DNA of 64,000 bases. It comes from Aegilops tauschii subsp. strangulata (Eukaryota > Streptophyta > Magnoliopsida > Poales > Poaceae). This document shows, piece after piece, positions 46,166 to 56,377 of this stretch (position 1 is the first letter of the stretch; the number at the start of each line of letters is the position of its first letter). The position numbers and the translations under genes were made by a program. Below the pieces are notes generated by a model. That model saw nothing but the letters and a program-made list of their open reading frames with translations. It was not told the origin of the DNA and searched no databases. The stretch spans positions 224,769,622 through 224,833,621 of the forward strand of contig NC_053039.3 in assembly GCF_002575655.3 (NCBI RefSeq), read 5' to 3'.

Positions 46166-49100
46166 CATGTTTGTCCCAAGCATTAATGCTTGTTTACCTT
46201 TAGTATCATCAATATAAATTGAAGTTGTGGAATTTACTCTCAACTTTGGTTTAAAGGTTGAAGACATGGATTCAGCGTATGGCTCTGATGCATCTGATGA
46301 AGGGGCTGATGATGGTGATGATCTCTCTGTAAGGTACCCATGCACTGTTATCTGATGCTTCATGTTTTGAGGAGCCCCAAGCTGAATGTAACATGTGTTT
46401 CATTGCTATTTCTCATTTGTCATAACTGATAAAAAGATATCTTCTGTTGTCTTCATTCTTTACTAAGGCTGTGGTTCTTTACATTGTTTGTAGATCTTAG
46501 GATAGCTTTACATTCATGGACTATTGGTGAAATAGCCTACAGTTGAGTTAGGATGATATACATCAAGAACCAGAAAATCAGCTGGACATGAAGAAAAAAT
46601 ACGGGGAACATACAACACATGTATATAATAAAATGTTACTGTGGTTTCTGTAAGTGGGTGCAAATTGCACTCTTGCATCTGCTAGTTCCAGTAAACACAT
46701 CATTTTACTTCTTTTGCATGCAAAAGGAGCTTTATAAATATACATTTTTGACCAAAAAAGGGTGTAGAAATAAATAAAAAACTCTTGACACAACATTAGA
46801 TTTGTGTGCTCATGGTCTTCCTACCACTAATTGCATAGCCTTCCTTATATGTTTGCATCCTGAGGGTTGTAATTTGCAACCCTTGATGTATTTCCTCTGT
46901 TTCTGACTAGGCACGTCTGATATTTTTGTCTCTAAATTCTTCACACCATACAGCCCTGAGATGAACTTCCTCAAACTACCCCTATTAAACATATGCCTTC
47001 CCCCAAGTTTAGCAGCTTGTTTTACACGCTTCAGATATTACAGCTGTGTGTAAGCCTGTAAGGTATCTGATCACATTCTACCAAAGAAAATGTTTGCCTA
47101 CATATGTCTGTGTTGATCAAAACTGAAAAGTGCCAAGTATTTGGAAAAGGGAGGACGAAAGGAGTACTAATGCATCCACACTATAGCTGTCCCACTTTCT
47201 GTTGTACAGTTGAACCATACAGAGTAAATGCTTAGGCATTTCTGTAGACAAGCAATAGCGGTGTCAGAACAGGAATCAGTGGGGGGCCAACCTCTCTATT
47301 TTCCAAATTTGATGTACTTTGATGCAAATAACACAAAATGGCAATTGCTCCAGAATTAATGGCTGACCCTCAGGTTGGATGTGATGCCATTACTTTACAT
47401 AAGTGCAAAATAATGAAAATTTGAACTCATGCATTTGCACCTGCATAAACACTACTTGATGCCCATGTACACAAATGTGCGCCTTCTTCCAGATAAATCT
47501 GTTTATAGCTAGAATTTTACGAATATACTTCTCTTGGCTCTATATTTCACAGGCAGGACACACCATACACACACATTCATGAGATAGTTTTCTCCACAAT
47601 TGACAAGCCAAAGCTCCTTAGTCAGGTCAGCAATTTTTGATGCCTTTCAACTTGAAGTCATAATACGTTTTTAACTTCCCTGCCTTACAGTATTTTTCAC
47701 CAATGCTGTACAAAGCATCAATCTTTTCACGCTTTCTGTTTTAAAGTCTAATTTGACATGCCTGCTTACTTAGTATTTGTACTTATACTCTAGGAATCTT
47801 AGTAAAGGACAACATTTCTGCATTTAACCATGTATTTGACTATACATGCTAATAATTTTTTTGGGAAGACTTTATCCTTTTAACCCCAGTATCTATTCTA
47901 ACTACACTGTTCTGCCAGCTGTCTGCCTTGCTATCAGACATTGGACTGAACATCAGGGAAGCACATGTTTTCTCTACCGTAGATGGCTATTCTCTTGATG
48001 TTTTTGTTGTTGATGGTTGGCCCATTGAGGTAATCTTAGGTTCTTGTCATCATATCATGTCATTTATTGAATGCAGAGTTTTTTAACTGATGTATTAGAG
48101 CGTTTCTGCTGGCCTATTTATTTTTACAAAATAAATGATGATTGTTACATTTTGATATTGCTGCAAGAATCAAATGGATGTGGTGATAGTCCACATTGAG
48201 ATGAAGTTAACACTGCTACGTGTAAAAACGTACAGTCTTGACTTGAGCGAGGGTATAGCCAATACAAGTGCACAGTTTAAGCTGATATCATACAGCTTAT
48301 ATTTGAAGAGTTAATTGTACCGACAAGTAATCTAGTATAAGAAGTTATGTAAGCTTCTTTTTGAAGCACTAACCAGAATGAAATATACAGCTTTTCAAGT
48401 CACATCCTGAAGCAGTAGCCCTGAATATGCCACATCCCACTTGTATTTCCAACAACAATTTTATTGAGGCCTGCCTTGGCATTCTGATGGAAACAACATG
48501 ACAATGATGCCACGCTGTTGCATCCCTCCCTCACTCATGGTGCAATGACCAATGATAATACATGTCTATTAACACTACAGGGCCTATGCCAATAAATTAG
48601 CTAAGGTGTTATGATTCTATTTATATGCGGATTACATTTTTATTCTACTCAAATGATGGCAAGTTTGCAATGGTATGATCAGGATACTGATGGTTTACAT
48701 AAGGCGCTTGAAGCATCTGTTTTAAGGAACGAGGTAGATTCTCAATCATTCAAAAATAGATACTCCCTCAGTCCCATAATGTAAGACGTTTTTTGACTCC
48801 AGTCTAGTGTCAAAAAACGTCTTACATTATGGGACGGAGGGAGTAGAAGTTTGCATGCAGATGATTCTGATTATGTTTCTGCTAGTTATTGATGCATGAA
48901 GCAATATAATCAACCCGTTCTTCTGCGTGACAGGGTTCATGGTCTGGTTCATCTCACTCCTCAGCTGCGGAAAGAACACTGCCATTCCAGGTAAAAGGTG
49001 GGGAATGGGAAATTGACAAGCGGCTTCTGAAGATGGGAGAGATGATTGCTTCTGGTTCTTGTGGAGACTTGTGAGTGAATTGTATACTATCGAGTTACTG

Positions 49101-51297
49101 AGGCTCTTTATTCAGTACTGCTTTCTTCTTAAGATGTCTTATGCTTATGTGAAGGTTCCATGGGACTTACTTTGGCGAGGATGTTGCTGTTAAAGTTCTA
49201 AAAGCCGAGCATTTGAATAATAATGTTTGGAATGAGTTTACACAAGAAGTATATATTCTAAGGTATTGACATTTTACATTTTAGGAGCATATGTAATTTG
49301 GTTGGAGAAGTTTAACTATCTCGTTATATGTAGGAATGAGCACATCACTACTCTCAGTTAAGCATACATGAATAGTGTTGTCCCTTGCAAGTACCAAAAC
49401 TAAATTACTTCACCCTTTCAGGGAAGTTCATCATACCAATGTTGTGCGATTCATTGGTGCATGCACAAAACCACCAAAATTTTGCATAATTACAGGTGAG
49501 CTTTATGGCAGCATCCGCTGGATCTGATATTGAGCCTTATTAAGAATTGCTTGTTATAGAGAAAATTTGATCTGGAAATGTTTTACACAATAGCTTATGA
49601 TCTTATAATGTTGGCCAAATATAACTTACAGATCCAAGAAATTATGCTTGCTACCCTCCGCTTCTAAATATAAGTCTTCTTAGAGATTCCCATATGGACT
49701 ACATACGGAGCAAAATGATTGAATCTATACTCTAAACTACGTCTATATACATCCGTATGTAGTCCATATTGAAATCTCTAAAAAAGACTTATACTTAGAT
49801 ACGGAGGGAGTAGATGAGGAGGATGATGTTTTTTTTTTTGTCTTTGCTTAACTGGTGTGTTTGTTACTCAACAGTTATTTTCATGTCATACAGAATACAT
49901 GTCTGGAGGAAGTCTGTATGATTATGTGCACAAGCAGCGTAATGTCGTTGATCTCCCAACTCTGCTGAAGTTTGCATGTGATGTATGCCGAGGGATGTGT
50001 TACTTGCATCAGAGGGGTATTATCCACAGAGACTTAAAGACAGCAAACCTTCTAATGGACAAAGATCATGTACGTAGCATATAACTTTTTAATTTGTCAT
50101 GAATATAGAGAGAAAACAATAGCAGAAAACAAAGACAAGCAGTGAATGTGGAGGATACTGTCGGTGCACATTGTGTTTATCTAGGTGCTCCTATCTGTTG
50201 TCAGAGCTTTGGGTCATGCATTGCATGTTGTATTTTTACCAAGACTACTCTAACTGATGATTGTTTGTGCTGTCCTTTTCTAGGTTGTTAAAGTAGCAGA
50301 TTTTGGTGTAGCTCGGTTCCAGGATCAAGGTGGTATCATGACAGCTGAAACTGGAACATACAGATGGATGGCGCCTGAGGTATGATGATCTACTCAAACC
50401 AACCTAAGTTATGAACTATGTTCAAAATGGGTCTGTGATTTCGTTTTTTCAAGTCCTGGCTAGAATTGATAGTATAGACTGCTGATATCAAACACATCAT
50501 GCCTCTGAAATCACTAATTCGGATAGTTTATTGTGTCAGTGATCTGAGTAGTAATTCAATTGTCTACGGCCTATCATATTTGCATTGTTATCTTCATACT
50601 CACAACTACTAAAGGGTTTAAAACAAGAAACTCTACTCTATACTAACGTGCTTTTCTGCTCCATGTGTAGGTTATAAATCATCAACCCTATGATAACAAA
50701 GCAGATGTATTTAGTTTCGCTATTGTGCTTTGGGAACTCCTGACGTCCAAGGTATGTAATTTACATGACTGGTTAGAGTTCTTACCAAACGCAAATAGTT
50801 GATTAATCACTGCAGTTGTTAAGGTTGTTGATCTTTTTTTATTTCTTTGGTTTCCAGATCCCATATGATACCATGACACCTCTGCAAGCAGCTGTAGGTG
50901 TGAGGCAGGTAGGTAATATTGTAGATTTTGTATCGTAATATGCTCATTGTGTGAGATGTGCTCAGTATCCGAACACTTGACTGTCATACTAGGGGCTGCG
51001 CCCAGTGCTGCCAGAAAAGACACATCCCAAGCTATTAGACTTGCTGCAGAGATGTTGGGAAACCATCCCATCAAATCGGCCTGCTTTCCCAGATATATTA
51101 ACTGAACTAGAGGGTCTTCTGGCAGAAGTTCAGGTACGTGCAGGATCATTCTTGCCTGTATTTAGAGAAAGATACCCCTTACCAGATATAAGAACAGGAA
51201 TTAAAGAACCGTAACAGTAGATTGTTCTCTCCTTCTACAGGGAACTTCAGGTGAAACGAGCAAGCAACCGAAGGACATCTCGGCCTCGACAGACTGA
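44580..51297 (+). CDS. ACT-domain serine/threonine protein kinase, STY8/STY17/STY46-like, 15 exons
   Basis: Exons: 44580-44815, 45549-45663, 46257-46333, 47553-47625, 47919-48029, 48683-48733, 48934-49070, 49155-49262, 49422-49495, 49894-50069, 50284-50379, 50671-50751, 50858-50908, 50993-51133, 51241-51297. All GT-AG borders are in phase and give 527 residues. After a Gly/Ala-rich start comes [14 protein letters not shown], then an ACT domain ([40 protein letters not shown]). The kinase follows: glycine loop [20 protein letters not shown] lysine, [25 protein letters not shown] and [14 protein letters not shown]. Arabidopsis relatives are cytosolic and phosphorylate transit peptides of chloroplast precursors; that role is transferred by family only. 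MITEs lie in introns 6 and 9. It is convergent with QCR6, whose coding region ends 806 bp downstream. Confidence 0.93.
46135..46162. repeat. CT microsatellite in kinase intron 2
   Basis: About 14 uninterrupted CT units lie within the intron between kinase exons 2 and 3. Confidence 0.9.
46334..47552. other. Long kinase intron 3
   Basis: A 1.2-kb intron, AT-rich, with no recognisable MITE ends or coding segment. It may contain decayed repeat sequence that I cannot name. Confidence 0.5.
48764..48845. mobile_element. Stowaway MITE (Athos-like) in kinase intron 6
   Basis: TACTCCCTCAGTCCCATAAT begins a perfect-looking hairpin that ends ATTATGGGACGGAGGGAGTA, with TA at both ends as target duplication. 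The arms carry GTAAGACGTTTTTTGAC and its complement. About 80 bp, typical of the Athos type. It lies in the intron between exons 6 and 7 and does not touch splice sites. Confidence 0.88.
49652..49813. mobile_element. Stowaway MITE (Thalos-like) in kinase intron 9
   Basis: The left arm CTACCCTCCGCTTCTAAATA and right arm TACTTAGATACGGAGGGAGT bracket about 160 bp. The arms share the complementary AGTCTT-AGAGATT and ATGGACTACATACGGA segments seen in Thalos-type MITEs. TA bases flank both sides. It lies between exons 9 and 10. Confidence 0.82.
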
Positions 51298-51453
51298 CCC
51301 TCTGCACATACCTGACATACTAGGATCCGGAACACTGATGTTGAGGAATGTAGCATATCATTTTTGGTTTTGGTTTACCTTTTGTTATGTACAATTTGAA
51401 GAGTCGTCTTTGGGCCTCATGTTTTTTTCAGGCTGTGTCTCACTGTTTCTACA

Positions 51454-51837
51454 AAGAAAATCGAATTATCTGTTGAGTATACTGGTCATAGCTTTGGTCA
51501 TCTCTTGTTGTGAAGGATGTTTATATCTCGTGTATCATGTACACCAAGTTGTCTTTTCTGGTGAATACAGCCAGCCAAATGACAGGAATCATGTTTTAAT
51601 CTTGTCAGATGTGCAGTGCTATTGAGTTCCATGTTGAGTGTTATCAAGAAAATCGAATTATCTGTTGAGTATACTGGTCATAGCTTTGGTCATCTCTTGT
51701 TGTGAAGGATGTTTATATCTCGTGTATCATGTACACCAAGTTGTCTTTTCTGGTGAATACAGCCAGCCAAATGACAGGAATCATGTTTTAATCTTGTCAG
51801 ATGTGCAGTGCTATTGAGTTCCATGTTGAGTGTTATC
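51454..51837. repeat. Exact 192-bp tandem duplication downstream of the kinase
   Basis: The unit from AAGAAAATCGAATTATCTGT to TTGAGTGTTATC occurs at 51454-51645 and again at 51646-51837, and I see no difference between the copies. It lies in the probable 3' UTR or just past it, 157 bp after the stop. Identity suggests a very recent duplication, or possibly an assembly error. Confidence 0.92.
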
Positions 51838-52103
51838 AAGGTTCCTGAATCTGCAAAAATTATTGAAGATGGGTTGAAGTAAAGCAGAAATGCTTTCATC
51901 TGTCCAAGTATAACAGAACAGAATGCATTACATGAGCAAAATAAAAGTAATTGTTCCCACTGCCAAAATAATTGTGTTTGCTTGTTTTGACAAGTTTTAG
52001 CAACAGATAGAACGAAGCTCCTTGTTACAGGTTCAGCACAACCAGAAATCAGGACAGTGGATCGATTTATTGGGATCTGGGGCAATCAGCGCCATCCCAT
52101 CCA

Positions 52104-54714
52104 TCATTTGAGCTTCTCAAAGAGCTTTGGTGCTACCTGCAAACACATGTTCAAAGTATTAACACTCCACGAACACTAGTTTGGAACTAGACGATGTACA
52201 GGTTGTACTTACACATTTGTCGACGCATGACCAGTAGTCGAAGAATTGCCCGGTGCAGTGCTTCTGCCCAGTTTCATCATTCTCGACTCTCTTCACACAT
52301 CTCTGCAGAGTAAGCATGCAAGCTTGACATGTAAATCACGTTTTCCCTCAGAAAGAATGGAACATAGATTGACAAGACTAGGTTGTGCATAAATGGAACA
52401 TAAATAACAGTCCACCTGATCCATATTTGTTACTCCCTTCGTCCCAAAATAAGTGTCTCAACCTTAGTACAACTTGTACTAGAGTTAGTATAAAGTTGAG
52501 ACACTTATTTTGGGACGGAGGGAGTATCATGCAACTCAAGCAGAATCTATGTACCAGTCATCCATGCCATATGGTACAGCATGCTGCCACCTCATCCAGT
52601 AACTAACTAGTGTGCTAGAGGGCTAGGCACAAAGCTGAGGTGGGCATCCAGTAAATTCCAACAAGATACTAAATGTAACAGTAATAATCGCCAGTTTCTA
52701 GTAGAACAGGACTAACTGTGAAACTACAAGTGTGCACAATGGAAGTGTTTATAGCAAAACAGAACCTATATCTAGGTGCTTGCATTAGACGAGGTGATTC
52801 ACTCTTACATGGGTGCTTGATGATGCGGCTATATTCTAAGCACTCGTCTAAAAGAATTTTGCATCCTGCAGGCCATATATTCAAAAGCAATTTGTACTAA
52901 ATATAGCCATGTGCAACATCTTTCTGAAAGTTAGTCCATGAGTGAATCTTGTTTGGCTCTAACATCCTAAATAGATCAGCTTACTAGAGGTCCTAGCTTG
53001 TTTAGCAAGCAATTTACAAGAAATGACTAGCTACCACTTATTTTCCTGATTCACTCTAATAGTTTGTCTTGTGGTTATGAGAAATGTGGCACTCACCTCA
53101 TAGTCATACAATGATTTTACACATTGCGGCTTGCAGCGTTCCTCAAGGTAATTCTTTGGGTCAACAGGTTCATTGTCCGCCCTGCCATGAAACAAAACAT
53201 GTTTACAAAACCCAAAAGCTGGAAGGTAAACTTTGCTGTTATCAAGCATTAGAAGAATAATGGAAGCAATGATCTTTCTTGTACAGAGAATTATTTAAGA
53301 ATGAATTATTGACTGAACACAGATAGAACAGTAACAACCAATCATAGCAAGATTATTGAAATTTGAAGATAAGTAGGCAGCAACTTGTTTAAAAGTTCTC
53401 CAGAAGATTGTTTTCCCTTTTCCCTCAAATAAAACAAAGAGATCAAGCGTTTCTCCATTCATACATTGGGAGTTAAATCAAGTATTAATAGCTGCAACAT
53501 GTTCCCACCATGGTCAGACAGGTTGACTCCCTTGAGATTCAGAACACACGCATTATTTGCATTTGGGCTTAATAAATGTTCCATTTGGCGTTCAGTTATT
53601 TGCATAAAGTTAATGTTTGCAGAAAAGTGTTGATTATAAATAAGTATATGAACAATCTACTATACAAGCAAATCTTTGCTTGTTGTCACCGCAAGCAAGT
53701 ACGTAACGCAGATTTCAATTTGCAGTCAATATAATAAATGTACAAGGCAAATATATAGGAAGTATGAAACAAACATAATGTAAGTACATGTCAATCACAC
53801 TCAAGGATAGATAATTTAGCGTTCCATCACAACATAAACTAAAAACAACTGAAGAATATAGCTAATAAATAAGTAAAAAACGATGCTCGTCAAGCACAGT
53901 TTGCTGCGATCATGACAGCGGCATCACCAATTGGTTGCGTGGATGTGGTCACAACAGGCAGTCAAAACCTTATTATAGCAGTTAGAGTAGTGGTTTAATA
54001 TATGTATGTCCACATTATATACATCGATAAAAAATAATTAGACATTCAAGATGTCAAATGCCAATGAAATGTAACCAGGGGTGGGGCATTTTATTGTGTG
54101 GATTAAAGCAAATTATTTGCATCACAATGCTCAAACAAAATATCCTGCTTCCACCGTGATTAATGGTCAGGACAAACCTCACTTCGCCTACGGATTTGAA
54201 GCCATTGCATCAGAACCCAAGACCAAATACATGTGTTACTTTAGAAGCATACTCCTAGGATCCCAACTAATGAAATGTATAATGAAAACAACTATAGCAC
54301 AGAAAAACATTTAATTTGTGTTATTGCCTAGATAAACGCACCGATTCATCAGGTTTCCAATCGGCTGATGAGATCATCACTATTTCGTCCAAGGTGGAAA
54401 AAAAAATCGGCTGGCTCAAATTGCGGGATTTAAGTCGCACTGTGTTCCAAAAATACAAATGTGCGCTCTCGCCTTCAAATATAATTGATTCGCCATGCTT
54501 CTGATGCCCCGTTAGATTTCAAATTCGTTTCGGACACAAAAATCAGGTATAAATACGCGAATTGCGTTACATACTTCAACGCTGATAGTGAGAAAGAAGA
54601 TCTAAAACTGCGCCCAACATATGCACAAGATCAAGAAACGATCGAAGTTCATAGACAGAACGGGCGGTAAAAAGAACTTCGAGAAAAAGAGAGCGAGAGA
54701 GAAAAAACATACAT
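52104..54714 (-). CDS. QCR6: Cytochrome bc1 complex subunit 6 (QCR6, hinge protein), mitochondrial
   Basis: Four exons on minus: the first ends at 54713 with AT of the start codon, then 53181-53097, 52302-52213 and 52136-52104, giving 69 residues. The first intron splits the ATG as AT|G, with a GTATGT donor and GGCAG acceptor. The protein reads MADNEPVDPKNYLEERCKPQ, CVKSLYDYE, RCVKRVENDETGQKHC, TGQFFDYWSCVDKC, VAPKLFEKLK. The small size, acidic start and paired cysteines fit the hinge protein that helps cytochrome c1 bind cytochrome c in complex III, in the intermembrane space. No lesion is visible. It is convergent with the kinase, and its promoter side faces the U6-like sequence. Confidence 0.93.
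52432..52529. mobile_element. Stowaway MITE in QCR6 intron 3
   Basis: TACTCCCTTCGTCCCAAAAT on the left and ATTTTGGGACGGAGGGAGTA on the right form a hairpin of about 95 bp with TA flanks. The inner arms share AAGTGTCTCAAC and its complement. It lies in the intron between QCR6 exons 2 and 3. Confidence 0.88.
53250..54500. other. QCR6 first intron, main part
   Basis: The first intron is about 1.5 kb (54712-53182), AT-rich, with no second gene or clear element. Several plus-strand frames are short and have no recognisable content. Confidence 0.5.
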
Positions 54715-54796
54715 GGCAGCTGCAAGATCTCTAGCGAAATTCTTACGGCGTCCTGCACCGGAGAATGTCAAAGACCGGATCCAAGTGATGGGAGAC

Positions 54797-55051
54797 TAGG
54801 GTTCCGTTCGGGTGGATGTGGAGAAGAGGAGGAATGGAGGGGAAGAGAGACGGGAAGGGACAGCTCGACCTATGGGCTCTTTTTTAGCGGAACCTACGGA
54901 CTTTGTTCCGCTTCTGGCCCAGACCTGGCCAGATGGGCTAGCGCGGCCCTGCACCGCATGGCGCACCGAGGCACGCCAACTACACGGGCCGTGCCGGGCC
55001 GGCACACGTGCCGCGCTCCCCACGGGCCAGGCTGGTGGCACGTTTAGCCCA
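54797..55051 (-). promoter_or_regulatory. QCR6 upstream region with site II-type TGGGCY motifs
   Basis: TGGGCT occurs at 54873-54878 and 54934-54939. Its complement occurs at 54916-54921 (GGCCCA) and 55046-55051 (AGCCCA). An AACCCTA telo-box-like word lies at about 54797-54803 on minus. TGGGCC/T (site II) motifs are known to be common upstream of nuclear genes for mitochondrial respiratory proteins, which fits QCR6. The link to expression here is inferred. Confidence 0.5.
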
Positions 55052-55097
55052 CATGGGTTGCGTTTATTTAGGCAATAACACAAATTAAAATTTTTTC

Positions 55098-55200
55098 TGC
55101 CCTTCGGGGGTATCCGATAAAACTGGAATGATAAAGAGAAGATTAGCATGACCCCTACGTAAGGATGACACGCACAAATCAAGAAATGGTCCAAATTTTT
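55098..55200 (+). ncRNA. U6 snRNA-like sequence (probable pseudogene, 5' half of a chimera)
   Basis: Nearly the whole U6 RNA is recognisable: CCTTCGGGGG at the 5' hairpin, ATCCGATAAAACTGGAATGA, AGAGAAGATTAGCATG with the conserved ACAGAGA-region neighbourhood changed to AAAGAGA, AAGGATGACACGCACAAATC, AAGAAATGGTCC and a final ATTTTT. Several changes from the plant consensus are C/T or G/A, many at former CG sites (for example TGCGCAAGG to TACGTAAGG). The altered ACAGAGA box argues against function in the spliceosome. The 3' T run is followed directly by an RNase H-like sequence. Confidence 0.88.
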
Positions 55201-55445
55201 GTGCACACCTCCGTTCCAAAGCCAACCAGAGAAACCAGGGAGAGGTGGCTGGGGCCAAGGCTGGGTCACATGAAAATTAACGTGGATGGACGTAATGGCA
55301 CGCAAGGAGCGGCAGCTGCTTTCTGTAGGAATGAAGCGGGAGAGTACATGGGGACATCGGCAATTGTTGTTAGTAACATCACAGATGCACCAAGCCTAGA
55401 AGCGCTGGCATGTCGGGAGGGTGTAGCGTTATCTGAAGATCTTCA
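55201..55445 (+). pseudogene. RNase H-like (RVT_3 type) fragment, LINE-like, fused to U6
   Basis: In frame across the U6 end, the sequence reads TRETRERWLGPRLGHMKINV, DGRNGTQGAAAAFCRNEAGE and ITDAPSLEALACREGVALSE. This has the first Asp (KINVDG) and the Glu helix (SLEALACREG) of RNase H domains found at the 3' end of plant LINEs and in related solitary genes. It breaks off near 55445, before the later catalytic Asp, where unrelated sequence begins. The protein start upstream is replaced by U6. Confidence 0.65.
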
Positions 55446-56377
55446 TCTGAAGAATCACCTTGGCCTCCGTCAGGGCTAGGGACACCTGCTCCCGGGTCTC
55501 CTCGTTCTCCCGCTCGATACAGATGGACTGGGCGAAGAATACCTCCCATGCTCCGACAAGTGCTTCCCGTCACTGGGCCAGAGCCACCCTCTCACCTGCC
55601 AGGTTGGCCTCGAAACGGTCAACCGTCCGGCGCATCGAGCGGAAAAACCCGTCGGATGGTGTACCGACGCAAACAGCTCCCGCCAGATGAAGTACCGGCC
55701 GTAGGGCCCAGTTTGAAAACTGCCAGCATGAGGCGGTTCCTGGATGATCTCCTCCACTGCAGAGGTGGCCGCACGGTGTGCGACGCTATCGGGCCGACTG
55801 TCGCGCTCCACCATAGAGGGAGCGACATTTGTAAGGCTCCCTGCCGGAGCTGCTAGGATGCAAAGACCGTTGCTTAAGGTACTGCTGGAAACAGCCCTGG
55901 GGCCCTTCACATACCCAATGACGGGGGCCCCGGGGTCTGTGCGTCTAGACCAATGGCTCCCTCCCGGGCATTCTCGGGAGAGGCAGCGGCATCTCAAATA
56001 GACCAAACAACGGGGGCCTCCGAGGCCTGGACGCTAGGGTTATTGATGCCTCTCGGGGCCTTGGAGTCTCCCGTAAACCCAATAACGGGGGACTCCGGGA
56101 TCGGAAGGTTCTCCACGGGACTCTCCTCCGGGTCCTCCCGGGCGTCTCGGCCGACATCCACTTCCATCCCAACGTCGCCGTCGGGGACCGTTACCACTAA
56201 GGAACGACCCTCTTGCATAGGTGTGCTCACCGCAGAATGGTCCGCTCCACCTTGGGCGGCCTCCCGGGACGCTGCTACGCCCTCGGACCGGTGGCCCGTC
56301 TGCCGGCCTTCAGCTTCGGCCCCCGACGCTACGATGATGTTCGGACCTTCGCCGGTTGCCTTCTTGGACGTCGTCCG
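55446..56377 (-). pseudogene. Fragment of a Transposase_28-associated (gypsy antisense) gene
   Basis: On minus, Pro/Ala/Glu-rich coding-like stretches (TTSKKATGEGPNIIVASGAE, GRSLVVTVPDGDVGMEVDVG) are interrupted by stops. They lead to a coiled-coil-like end (ETREQVSLALTEAKVILQ) at the left border. The style matches the linker and coiled-coil parts of the antisense gene at 13736-16959, but not closely enough to call them copies. It ends at the LTR that starts at 56378. Confidence 0.4.

Noticed and set aside
51251..51625. Separate 124-codon protein after the kinase
   Set aside because: It overlaps the last kinase exon in another frame and runs through 3' UTR and the 192-bp duplication.
55040..55098. 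Functional U6 promoter (AGCCCACATGG resembles a plant upstream sequence element)
   Set aside because: The match is partial, no clear TATA lies at the right distance, and the same word is one of the QCR6 site II-type motifs. The U6 body has a changed ACAGAGA box.
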